Source of the DNA: an uncultured Oscillospiraceae bacterium
Lineage (GTDB): Bacteria > Bacillota > Clostridia > Oscillospirales > Oscillospiraceae
NCBI GenBank assembly: GCA_949948775.1
Contig: CATLHC010000020.1
Coordinates: 1-42,225 of the forward strand
Direction of reading: 5' to 3'
Length of the DNA: 42,225 nucleotides
A program made the translations under genes and the position numbers. How positions within the stretch are numbered: position 1 is the stretch's first letter; every line of letters starts with the position of its first letter. Shown piece by piece: positions 36,049 through 42,225 of this stretch. The notes beneath the pieces were generated by a model. That model was not told the origin of the DNA. It ran no database searches and saw nothing but the letters and a program-made list of their open reading frames with translations.

Positions 36049-37104
36049 CTACGCCGCCGCTTCTGCGGCGGTAAATTTCACGTTGAACGTCCGGCTCTCA
36101 GACAGCGATACATACTGGTCAAAGATGTCCGGGTGGGCGTCCTTCAGCCGCAGCAGATCGTCCTTCAGAATATTGAGCCTCTGGCTGGGCTTCATGGTGA
36201 CGGTATAGCTGCCGCTTCCGTCCTCATAGGCTGCTGACCAGCTTCCAGCCATATCGGTCACAATTTGGGCCTTCAGCCGTTCCATCTCCTTATCCAGCTT
36301 CTTCACATCGGCATTCAGGGCGCCCTTCTGATCCCGAAGCTCCACATACCGCCGTACGTTCTCGGATTGGGCCTCGGTGAAAGCAGCCGGGGGCATATCC
36401 TTATAGGACGGGCCCAGACAGCGCCGCAGGCTCTCCAGGATCAGAGCGCCGTCGTCCTCGATGTAGGGCGGCGGGGTCTTGGCCTTGACGTGGTTCACCC
36501 AGAAGTACTCCTCCAGGGCGATCAGCTCCGCCTCGTACTTCAAATCACGGTCGATGTTGCGGATGATGATCTCGTCCTCGCTGTTGCCGTAGAGACAGCA
36601 GAAGTACACCCGGCTCAGATTCATCACGGCCATGTAGTGCCGTCCCTGTGCCTCGTAATACTGGGGCACGATGGGCTTGCCGTCGTACTCCCACTTGTCC
36701 CGGGCGTTGTAGTTGGTGGTCTTGCACTCCAGGATGGCGGTACTACCGTCCGGCAGGTTCACCAGGCGGTCCACGTCGGCCAGCATCCAGGGATGCTCCG
36801 CGTGCTGGAACATGACCGGCATGGGGCAGACCTCCAGGCCGGTCTTTTTCGCAAAGATGCGGGCTACCAGATCCTCCAGGAGAGTGCCCACCTCTTTGGC
36901 AACCCAGTTCTGTTCATCGTCCTCCACTGGCTGGCCCAGCTTGTCATAGTAGAGGTCCACCCCGGTGCGGAAGGGCGAGATGCCCAGTACGGCGGCCGCG
37001 TCGCTGCCGCCGATGCCCTGGCGGCGGTATGCCAGCCATTCCTCCCGGGGCAGGTCTGCGGTGGGGGTGAGCACATTAGGCAGCTTTCCCTGCGGTTCCG
37101 CCAA
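36049..37104 (-). CDS. YqaJ viral recombinase/lambda-exonuclease family nuclease
   Basis: A 351-residue PD-(D/E)XK nuclease of the YqaJ family. IGGSDAAAVLG opens the fold, then EVGTLLEDLVARIFAKKTG (Glu), WMLADVDRLV (Asp) and AILECKTTNYNAR (ExK catalytic pair) follow. The C-terminal third is a coiled coil (RDQKGALNADVKKLDKEMER). It digests one strand from a double-strand end and feeds an annealing protein. The start is TTG at 37104 after AAAGGGGG; no in-frame ATG lies between it and the catalytic domain. It overlaps a 52-residue gene by 29 bp, so translation is probably coupled. Confidence 0.9.
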   Translation of the reverse strand: MAEPQGKLPNVLTPTADLPREEWLAYRRQGIGGSDAAAVLGISPFRTGVDLYYDKLGQPVEDDEQNWVAKEVGTLLEDLVARIFAKKTGLEVCPMPVMFQHAEHPWMLADVDRLVNLPDGSTAILECKTTNYNARDKWEYDGKPIVPQYYEAQGRHYMAVMNLSRVYFCCLYGNSEDEIIIRNIDRDLKYEAELIALEEYFWVNHVKAKTPPPYIEDDGALILESLRRCLGPSYKDMPPAAFTEAQSENVRRYVELRDQKGALNADVKKLDKEMERLKAQIVTDMAGSWSAAYEDGSGSYTVTMKPSQRLNILKDDLLRLKDAHPDIFDQYVSLSESRTFNVKFTAAEAAA

Positions 37105-37234
37105 GATTCGCCGCCCCCTTTCCTGGGATAGTCCCCCTGGGCTTGAGGGCCTGGAGCTGCCTCCGGCCCGGCTTCATGGACCCCATCCCGCGGCGCGGGC
37201 GGCCGCCCGGCTTCCATACTGCGTGATACTTCAT
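37076..37234 (-). CDS. small basic leader-gene product, 52 aa
   Basis: A 52-residue, strongly basic protein beginning MKYHAVWKPGGRPRRGMGSM, preceded by AAAGGAG at 8 nt and overlapping the YqaJ start by 29 bp. It has no known domain. It may bind nucleic acid or simply serve as a coupling leader that lets ribosomes reach the TTG start of YqaJ. It is the first open frame after the structured RNA. Confidence 0.5.
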   Translation of the reverse strand: MKYHAVWKPGGRPRRGMGSMKPGRRQLQALKPRGTIPGKGAANLGGTAGKAA

Positions 37235-37289
37235 GTCCGATCTCCTTTCATTTTTTGATATATCCTCAAAGCCTCTCGGCGTTTGGGCA

Positions 37290-37612
37290 AACAAAAAAAG
37301 CGGGAACAACTGGATTCCGGCATTGCCGGCTTGGCTCATCCGCAGATGAACCCCAGTCATTCCCGCTTTATGCGTCGGGGAGTATCTTCCCCGTATAGAA
37401 AACAAAATCGCCAGCCGATGCCGCCGCAAATGGGCAGACTTCTCCCGCTGACGATACAAACAAACCCGGAAAGCGCCTCATAGATCATCCCTGCTGTTTT
37501 TCCAACAGAGCCAGCGCTTCCCGCAACGTGTGCAATGCGAACCCTTCGCTCCCAGGTCGGTGAGACCGGCCTGCCCTCCCGCAACGGGAGAAAACGCACA
37601 TAGAATCAATTA
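37290..37612 (-). ncRNA. highly structured RNA, ~320 nt, leader of replication operon
   Basis: From the predicted start near 37612 the minus-strand RNA folds by eye into helices (plus coordinates): a 6-bp closing helix 37595-37600/37529-37534 enclosing hairpins 37576-37590, 37553-37573 and 37537-37549; a 9-bp helix 37514-37522/37468-37476 with inner hairpin 37494-37508; a 9-bp helix 37447-37455/37407-37415; hairpin 37376-37393; and a 17-bp helix 37353-37369/37297-37313 enclosing hairpins 37333-37352 and 37317-37329 and running into seven U's. Several pairs are G-U on this strand and would be A-C mismatches on the other, so the minus strand is the folding one. I match it to no RNA family I know. 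Confidence 0.7.
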
Positions 37613-37619
37613 CAAATGG

Positions 37620-37648
37620 ATGATACCACAATATTTAGACGCTGTCAA
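37620..37648 (-). promoter_or_regulatory. strong promoter of structured RNA and replication operon
   Basis: On the minus strand, a perfect -35 TTGACA (37643-37648), 17-bp spacer, and -10 TATCAT (37620-37625). This is the best promoter in the window, and it lies just 5' of the structured RNA. Confidence 0.8.
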
Positions 37649-37997
37649 CCACATTATCCTATATCTTGTATTCGGAAAATATTTCAAAATATTTTTGGTC
37701 GGATGCAAAAAAATGGAAGCTGTTCCCTATTTATTATATGGAAACCCAAATGACTCCTGCACCTTGACAAACGGCGCAAGCCCATACTCTGTCCCGGCAG
37801 TCATACAGGAGCGGCGGATAGTGCGCATCGGCGCGCCCACCGCACAATCAGCGCACAGCGCGGCCTGAAAATACGCGGTCTGAAGCGAGAGCGCAGGAAG
37901 TGGGCCGGAGACAAATGTGAAAATAAATTTTTTACAGATGTAGAGTTGCCATCCTTCTGGCAACGCCCTGTTTTTTTGCATAGGAGGAAGAACATCA
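37649..37997 (+). other. intergenic region before xis, with terminator-like hairpin
   Basis: This ~350-bp gap between divergent transcription units holds no credible gene. The left part is AT-rich; a GC-rich patch follows at 37806-37866. At 37945-37964 a 7-bp stem (GTTGCCA/TGGCAAC) is followed six bases later by TTTTTTT (37971-37977), just before the xis ribosome site. It may attenuate xis-int expression. Integrase arm sites are likely here, but none is clear by eye. Confidence 0.45.
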
Positions 37998-38231
37998 ATG
38001 CTGGAACAGTTCCCAGACATTTTAACCGTTAAAGACCTGCAAAAAATTTTGTCCATAGGCCGCAGCAAAGCGTATTCGATCCTACACAGCGGTGAGCTGC
38101 AATATATAACCATAGGGAGGCAGATCCGCATTCCTAAAAAGTATCTGCTGGACTATCTGCAAAAAATGAGCTATAATACTAAGTTGAAGAGTGGCATGGA
38201 CTCCACGGAGGGACGTGCCCATGTCAGTTAG
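37998..38231 (+). CDS. xis: excisionase-type helix-turn-helix protein
   Basis: A 77-residue winged-helix/MerR-like DNA-binding protein of the excisionase (helix-turn-helix 17) type: LTVKDLQKILSIGRSKAYSI, then ITIGRQIRIPKKYLLDYL. It directs the integrase towards excision and may regulate int. AGGAGG lies 10 nt before the ATG. It overlaps the integrase start by 11 bp, the normal coupling for xis-int pairs of Firmicutes integrative elements. Confidence 0.88.
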   Translation: MLEQFPDILTVKDLQKILSIGRSKAYSILHSGELQYITIGRQIRIPKKYLLDYLQKMSYNTKLKSGMDSTEGRAHVS

Positions 38232-39393
38232 CCTGCAAGAAAAGAAAGGCGTTTATTACGCCGTGTTCCGTGTCGTCGATGTGAACGGCGAAACGAAACA
38301 GAAATGGGTATCGACTAAAGTTCCTGTCAAACGGGGCAATAAAAGGGAGGCGCAGAGAGCGGCACAAGAGATCGCGGGCAAATTTGAAGAAGGTAAGATC
38401 GTCGCCTATCCCAGAACTCCGTTCTGGCAATGGCTCGAAACCTGGCTGGAGCAGAAGGAGAACGAGGTTGACCGTATTACGTTTCAAGGCTATGCCAGCT
38501 ACTACAGAAATCATATTGGCCCGTATTTCAAGCAGCATAACGTAACCCTGAATGATATTTCTCCTCAGGATATACAACTGTATTACAATCGCAAAGCACA
38601 GAAGCCAGGAGAGCATATCAAAGGAAAGCTATCTGGAAAAAGCCTGCACGACCACCATATCGTGATCCGGGGCGCTCTGCAGGACGCCGTAAAGAAGAAT
38701 ATCATCCCGTACAATCCCGCTGACCGGGTGACGCTGCCAAAGAAACAAAAGTATGTTGGCAGCTTCTACACTCAGGAACAGTCCAAGGCATTGCTTGGAG
38801 CCATCAAGGGGACTATCATTGAACACATCGTTACGTTCACGATCATCTATGGTTTGCGTAGGAGTGAAGCGGTAGGTTTGAAGTGGAGCGCGATCAATTT
38901 TGAGAACAATACCTTCACGATTGAGGCGACCGTCGTTCGCTTCTCTGAGATCCTTGAAAAGCAGACCACCAAAAACCAGGCAAGCCACAGGACCTATCCC
39001 ATGATGCCGGACATCAGGCAGATGCTCTTATCCATCAAGGAGCGGCAGGAAGAGATGAAAGAACTCTTGGGCAGCTCCTACGTTGACAGCGGATATGTGT
39101 TCACATGGGATGATGGCAGGATCTTGAACCCGGATTTTGTGAGCCGAAAGTTTACGCAAATTCTCAAAGCAAATGGACTGCCCCATATCAGATATCACGA
39201 CCTGAGACACACGACGGCAAGCCTGCTGATCGCCAAAGGCTATGATATCAAGCGGGTGTCCGAATGGCTCGGCCACAGCGATATAGCAACTACGGCCAAC
39301 ATTTATGGGCACCTGAGTTTTGAGAACAAAAAAGGCACTTTGGCCGCTATGTCAGACCTGCTTTCCGATGGCAAAAATCAGGGTACGTGTTAG
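38221..39393 (+). CDS. int: tyrosine recombinase/integrase
   Basis: A 390-residue phage-type site-specific recombinase. The N-terminal AP2-like arm-binding domain (residues 1-60, KGVYYAVFRVVDVNGE) is followed by a SAM-like core-binding domain (65-170). The catalytic domain carries Arg213 (GLRRSEAVGLKW), Lys near 251, His326-x-x-Arg329 (HDLRHT), His352 (GHSDIATT) and nucleophile Tyr362. All catalytic residues are present, so it should be active. ATG at 38221 follows GGAGGG by 7 nt. It integrates and excises the element at the right border. The stop is followed by two GTTAGAAC direct repeats (39390-39397, 39402-39409) that may be binding sites. Confidence 0.95.
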   Translation: MSVSLQEKKGVYYAVFRVVDVNGETKQKWVSTKVPVKRGNKREAQRAAQEIAGKFEEGKIVAYPRTPFWQWLETWLEQKENEVDRITFQGYASYYRNHIGPYFKQHNVTLNDISPQDIQLYYNRKAQKPGEHIKGKLSGKSLHDHHIVIRGALQDAVKKNIIPYNPADRVTLPKKQKYVGSFYTQEQSKALLGAIKGTIIEHIVTFTIIYGLRRSEAVGLKWSAINFENNTFTIEATVVRFSEILEKQTTKNQASHRTYPMMPDIRQMLLSIKERQEEMKELLGSSYVDSGYVFTWDDGRILNPDFVSRKFTQILKANGLPHIRYHDLRHTTASLLIAKGYDIKRVSEWLGHSDIATTANIYGHLSFENKKGTLAAMSDLLSDGKNQGTC

Positions 39394-39446
39394 AACTTTT
39401 GTTAGAACAGCGAAATTTCAAAAAATCATTTCTCTCAAAAAGTTAT

Positions 39447-39482
39447 GAAAACCGCCAATTTCTCAAGAAATCAGCGGTTTTC
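39447..39482 (+). terminator. terminator-like hairpin after integrase
   Basis: The 9-bp stem GAAAACCGC/GCGGTTTTC encloses a second helix ATTTCT/AGAAAT. It lies 54 bp after the integrase stop codon and ends int transcription. Confidence 0.7.
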
Positions 39483-39484
39483 CA

Positions 39485-39496
39485 TGGTCGGAGTGA
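39485..39496. other. possible attachment-site core (tRNA 3'-end-like)
   Basis: TGGTCGGAGTGA is the reverse complement of a typical tRNA 3' end (TCACTCCGACCA) and lies right after the integrase terminator, where att cores of such elements are found. The rest of a tRNA is not present to its right. No second copy was located by eye. Low confidence. Confidence 0.35.
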
Positions 39497-39590
39497 AATT
39501 ATAGGACTTCAAGAAATCCAGTCATACCAACGGTTTGCTGGCCGTCAACAAGAGGTTTTCCATCAGGCAGAAAATAATATGGTGACATGA

Positions 39591-40265
39591 CTAATCACTC
39601 TCTCCATCTGGAGTATTATCTTCTAAATTATGTTTATCTTCATCTTTTTCGTCAGACTCAATAGAAAAATCAATAAACTTATACGCAATACTTGCCCGGA
39701 ATAAAACGATAGTATTATAAATTACACTTTTTACCTCATAAAAAACACGAAAACTAAACGTAAAATATACCAGTAAAAAAATACTCGCTAAAAGATTATC
39801 AAGAAGCAAGTTAGATGTCAATCGCGCATACGGGTCAACACAACACGTTATAAGATATATGGCACCTGATATACCTGTGCTGATAAAATATAAAAATAGG
39901 ACAGATTCATAATAGATGATGCTTTGCTTTAACATACTTGTCTTGCCAGGTATGTCAATTCTTGCAAGCCGCTTCATGTATCCATCACTTAAAAATGCTA
40001 ATAGGATCGAGTATACTGTAAATATGCAACCAAATATTGCAAGCTCTGCACTAATCAACTTATCGCATATCTGGGATAATAGTTCTACAGTTTCATTTGC
40101 AAAGCCTACTGACAGGGAAACGAAAATACCCAATAAGAGTGAGATTATAAACGCAAAGCGATTTCCCTTTGTAGGGATGATTTCTTTCAAGGCAGATAGC
40201 ATAAGTTTTTTGGCGGGTTCAGTTGTCCTAAACTCTTGAATAGCATGAAAAAAATCATTTTTCAT
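39591..40265 (-). CDS. four-helix membrane protein of two-gene cassette
   Basis: A 224-residue inner-membrane protein with four hydrophobic helices at about 37-56 (FAFIISLLLGIFVSLSVGFA), 70-92, 114-140 and 152-178. It has a cytosolic amphipathic N-terminus and an acidic tail from 201 (ESDEKDEDKHN). The ATG at 40265 has GGTGGGG upstream and follows the soluble partner by 25 bp. The AT-rich codon use differs sharply from neighbouring genes. A small four-helix membrane protein beside a ~310-residue soluble partner recalls membrane-linked anti-phage systems such as Kiwa, but I cannot show homology. Confidence 0.8.
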   Translation of the reverse strand: MKNDFFHAIQEFRTTEPAKKLMLSALKEIIPTKGNRFAFIISLLLGIFVSLSVGFANETVELLSQICDKLISAELAIFGCIFTVYSILLAFLSDGYMKRLARIDIPGKTSMLKQSIIYYESVLFLYFISTGISGAIYLITCCVDPYARLTSNLLLDNLLASIFLLVYFTFSFRVFYEVKSVIYNTIVLFRASIAYKFIDFSIESDEKDEDKHNLEDNTPDGESD

Positions 40266-40290
40266 AAAATGCCCCACCTCTGACAAGAAA

Positions 40291-41229
40291 TTATCCCTTC
40301 AGCCGCTCGATAACACCTTTAAGCCGATTATATAATTTTTTGTTTTCGTCGCTAACAACTGAAACGGCACCATCTCTTTTTGCCTGTTCAACAAGGTACA
40401 TATCATCGTCTGGGTGTATATCCCCGCGAAAAGGCACCTTGGTAGATGAAGTGAATTTTTCTTCTTTGATACGTGATTTATTTCCGTTGTCATCTTCAAC
40501 TTCTAATGTTGACACAGCTAAACCAGCAGAACGATCCATAAGACTTTTGACTTCTTCCTTTGAATCTGGCGAAGTAAACTGCAAATGAGCATGTTTACTT
40601 CCAAGCTTTTTCATTTGCTTATCAATATCGTCTGCAATAGGGATGGGACTAATGTCATTGTTCAGCGGGAAGAAGCGGATTCTAAGCCAATTGATTTTAT
40701 GAACATCTTTTAAAATAGCATCAATATCTTTGGGCAAAGGGATTTCAACAATATTTACGATTGCATTGGGGAGCCTGCCTTCCTTGTCTTTTATGCCACG
40801 ATTCTCTTTGCGTATGTAGCTATTAAGCATTGCACGAACTGTAGCCTCAAAGCTCCTAATATCAGGACTTTTGGGTTCGTTTCTAACTAAAACCATACGG
40901 TGGTTTTGAAGAAAGATAATAAATCTTGAATATGGTGCTGTAGGCACACGAGCGGGACTTGATACTAATTCGCCATTCTGAACTGTCGTATATACATCAT
41001 ATTCCATATCTTTAATATAATTTCCAACCAAAAGATATTCGCCGTCAATTTGCTTAATTTCAACATCGTCCATATAGAAAAGTGGACGCTCATCAATTTT
41101 CCCGCGCTTAAAACCAGAGATAAACGCAGGGAAAATAACGTCTTCAAAGTGGGTTAACATGGGGTCTACTCGGGAGCCAAAAGTAACATTAAAATTGGCG
41201 AAATGCATTATTTTTTCGTTTTCTGCCAT
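40291..41229 (-). CDS. unknown soluble partner protein, 312 aa, candidate defence component
   Basis: A 312-residue soluble protein, unrecognised at the sequence level. The N-terminal MHFANFNVTFGSRVDPM and following strands, a central SRFIIFLQNHRMVLVRNEP, and VHKINWLRIRFFPLNNDISP give a beta-rich pattern loosely like DUF4747-type proteins. The last 100 residues are charged and helical with SDENKKLYNRLKGVIERLKG at the end. The ATG at 41229 has GAGAGG 9 nt upstream; the ATG at 41310 has no ribosome site. It is the first gene of a two-gene AT-rich operon with the membrane protein, from promoter 41326-41354. A sensor role in a defence cassette is inference. Confidence 0.75.
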   Translation of the reverse strand: MAENEKIMHFANFNVTFGSRVDPMLTHFEDVIFPAFISGFKRGKIDERPLFYMDDVEIKQIDGEYLLVGNYIKDMEYDVYTTVQNGELVSSPARVPTAPYSRFIIFLQNHRMVLVRNEPKSPDIRSFEATVRAMLNSYIRKENRGIKDKEGRLPNAIVNIVEIPLPKDIDAILKDVHKINWLRIRFFPLNNDISPIPIADDIDKQMKKLGSKHAHLQFTSPDSKEEVKSLMDRSAGLAVSTLEVEDDNGNKSRIKEEKFTSSTKVPFRGDIHPDDDMYLVEQAKRDGAVSVVSDENKKLYNRLKGVIERLKG

Positions 41230-41325
41230 TTTAACCATCCTCTCACATTTTGATAACATGATTGGTATCCGAAAAGCAGGACTTTCGCTGTGATTTTCCA
41301 AGTTTCCCATAGTTTCTACATAGTT

Positions 41326-41354
41326 ATTGTATATGTTTTAGCTTGTGTCGTCAA
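41326..41354 (-). promoter_or_regulatory. promoter of AT-rich two-gene cassette
   Basis: On the minus strand, TTGACG (41349-41354), 17 bp, TACAAT (41326-41331). It predicts a leader of about 90 nt before the ATG at 41229 and makes the upstream ATG at 41310 nearly leaderless. Confidence 0.65.
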
Positions 41355-41460
41355 GAGTAAGGTGTATATCTTTCGGCCTAAATAACAGATAAAGCAAAAC
41401 TAATTAGGAACAGCCACGATTTACTAATTATAGCTGTTTCATATTTTAGGGAGAAATTCT

Positions 41461-42213
41461 ATGCAAAGTAATTCCGATCTTAGTTACTTCAACAATGGAG
41501 AGCTCGTCAATTTCAGTTTCTTCTGTATCCCTCGTACTCTGATGAAGGACGAGCAGTTCCGCAGTCTCTCCACCGATGCCAAGTTGCTATACGGTATGCT
41601 GTTGGATCGCATGGGCCTGTCCGCCAGAAACGGCTGGCATGATGATGCTGGGCGGATCTACATCTACTACACCGTAAAGGAAGTATGCGAGACCATGGGC
41701 TGTGGCCGGAACAAAGCCATGAGCCTGCTGGCGGCGCTGGACACCAACAAAGGGATCGGCCTAATTGAGCGGATCAGGCAAGGCCAAGGAAAGCCTGACA
41801 AAATCTACGTCAAGCGAATCAATGTTCAAGAAGATACCGGGACATCTGCCACAACAACCTCAAGCTCCACCGCGCCCATTTCAGAGGTCGATTTTTCCGA
41901 TGTGCAGAGGTCGGAAAAACCGACTTCAAGAAGTCGAGAAAATCGACCTCTTGAGGTTTCAAAAGCCGACCCTAATAAGACTGATATAAACCAAACTTAC
42001 TTTATCCAAACCAATCTATCCATCTATCCGCAAAGCCCCCTGCGGACAAGATGGATGGATCGATACGAAAAAAAGGAGAACACACACCTTCTTATCTTAC
42101 CAAGGACAAGCCCTACTCAAAACCGCCCACCCGGCGACAGAACCCAGGACAGCGCCGCTTGCGGCGCTGTCCAAGCAAGTATGTCAGCTGGTAGCACAGC
42201 TGACCCTTGTTAG
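41461..42213 (+). CDS. repA: RepA_N-type replication initiator, apparently C-terminally truncated
   Basis: A 250-residue protein. Residues 1-120 are a RepA N-terminal (winged-helix) domain: FFCIPRTLMKDEQFRSLSTD, LLYGMLLDRMGLSARNGW, YYTVKEVCETMGCGRNKAMS and a wing ending KPDKIYVKRIN. Residues 120-185 are the usual variable Ser/Thr linker (EVDFSDVQRSEKP, encoded by inverted repeats) ending PNKTDINQTYF. The C-terminal domain normally found after this is absent: the frame runs through low-complexity sequence and hairpins to a stop inside an oriT-like region. Initiation of element replication is the known role, but this copy may be non-functional or shortened. Confidence 0.8.
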   Translation: MQSNSDLSYFNNGELVNFSFFCIPRTLMKDEQFRSLSTDAKLLYGMLLDRMGLSARNGWHDDAGRIYIYYTVKEVCETMGCGRNKAMSLLAALDTNKGIGLIERIRQGQGKPDKIYVKRINVQEDTGTSATTTSSSTAPISEVDFSDVQRSEKPTSRSRENRPLEVSKADPNKTDINQTYFIQTNLSIYPQSPLRTRWMDRYEKKENTHLLILPRTSPTQNRPPGDRTQDSAACGAVQASMSAGSTADPC

Positions 42214-42225
42214 GGGGCACAGCCC
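42147..42225. other. hairpin cluster resembling an oriT region (cut by window end)
   Basis: A 12-bp perfect stem (GGACAGCGCCGC, 2-base loop, complement) at 42147-42172 is followed by an 8-bp stem (GTCAGCTG/CAGCTGAC) at 42183-42204. A third arm, TAGGGGGCACAGCCC, is cut at the edge. Stacked hairpins after repA and before mobilisation genes are typical of oriT regions of Clostridial elements. The relaxase would be to the right, outside the window. Confidence 0.45.

Noticed and set aside
33722-36208. An 828-codon plus-strand open frame
   Set aside because: Antisense shadow of the RecD2 gene, which has complete helicase motifs on the other strand.
37290-37612. Retron msr-msd, tmRNA, RNase P RNA or group II intron as identity of the structured RNA
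   Set aside because: No reverse transcriptase is nearby, no alanine-tRNA-like ends or tag reading frame are seen, and no domain V or RNase P core motif is visible.
37530-37868. A 112-codon plus-strand frame before xis
   Set aside because: It lies antisense to the structured RNA and promoter, has no ribosome site and no domain-like composition.
39480-39580. An intact tRNA gene next to the integrase
   Set aside because: Only the 3'-end-like 12 bases match; no acceptor, D or anticodon arms can be drawn to its right.
41880-41960. CRISPR-like or regulatory repeats in repA
   Set aside because: The repeated GTCGATTTT/AAAATCGAC units are in frame in the Ser/Thr linker typical of RepA_N proteins and lack spacers.

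Overview
The window looks like chromosome of a GC-rich, spore-forming gut-type Clostridia (an Oscillospiraceae-like genome is my best guess). The reasons are strong Shine-Dalgarno sites, a GPR-type spore protease, an AraC regulator and GPH symporter typical of gut Firmicutes, and mobile-element families (PcfJ/PcfK, LPD11, YqaJ, RepA_N) common in Clostridial integrative elements. No rRNA or tRNA gene is visible, so the taxon is inference.

Region 1 (1-14.15 kb) is a catabolic island around an AraC-type regulator (7859-9091, +). To its left, one minus-strand operon reads D-2-hydroxyacid dehydrogenase, a GHL6-like glycosidase, tartronate semialdehyde reductase (GlxR/GarR), an alpha/beta hydrolase, a DUF1116 protein and FdrA (cut by the window edge). 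FdrA, DUF1116 and GlxR are also members of the E. coli allantoin regulon, but here they sit with glycosidases. To the right, a second minus-strand group reads GPH symporter, GH2 glycosidase, VOC protein and SDR. Together they suggest uptake and hydrolysis of a glycoside followed by oxidation and C3/acyl chemistry. The substrate cannot be read from sequence.

Region 2 (about 14.4-39.5 kb) is a plasmid- or phage-like integrated element with no visible capsid, tail or conjugation genes. Its left arm holds small regulated modules: a SLOG protein with an XRE repressor; a short GPR protease and an unknown gene facing a second XRE repressor over two palindromic operators; a DinB-family polymerase with a frameshift at its first catalytic motif; a ParM/ParR partition pair; and HU. 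The right arm is one long minus-strand operon (37.6 to 20.9 kb) for DNA replication and recombination: YqaJ exonuclease, RecD2 helicase, a putative annealing protein, CHC2 primase, PcfK, PcfJ, a sigma-region-2-like protein and an NAD+-dependent DNA ligase fused to DUF2786. It starts at a near-consensus promoter and first transcribes about 320 nt of highly structured RNA (37290-37612). That RNA is the most striking undescribed signal here. Xis and tyrosine integrase close the element.

Region 3 (39.5 kb to end) looks like the start of a second element. It has an AT-rich two-gene cassette (soluble protein plus four-helix membrane protein) of the kind carried as anti-phage cargo, a RepA_N-type replication initiator that appears truncated, and a hairpin-rich stretch resembling an oriT region running off the end.
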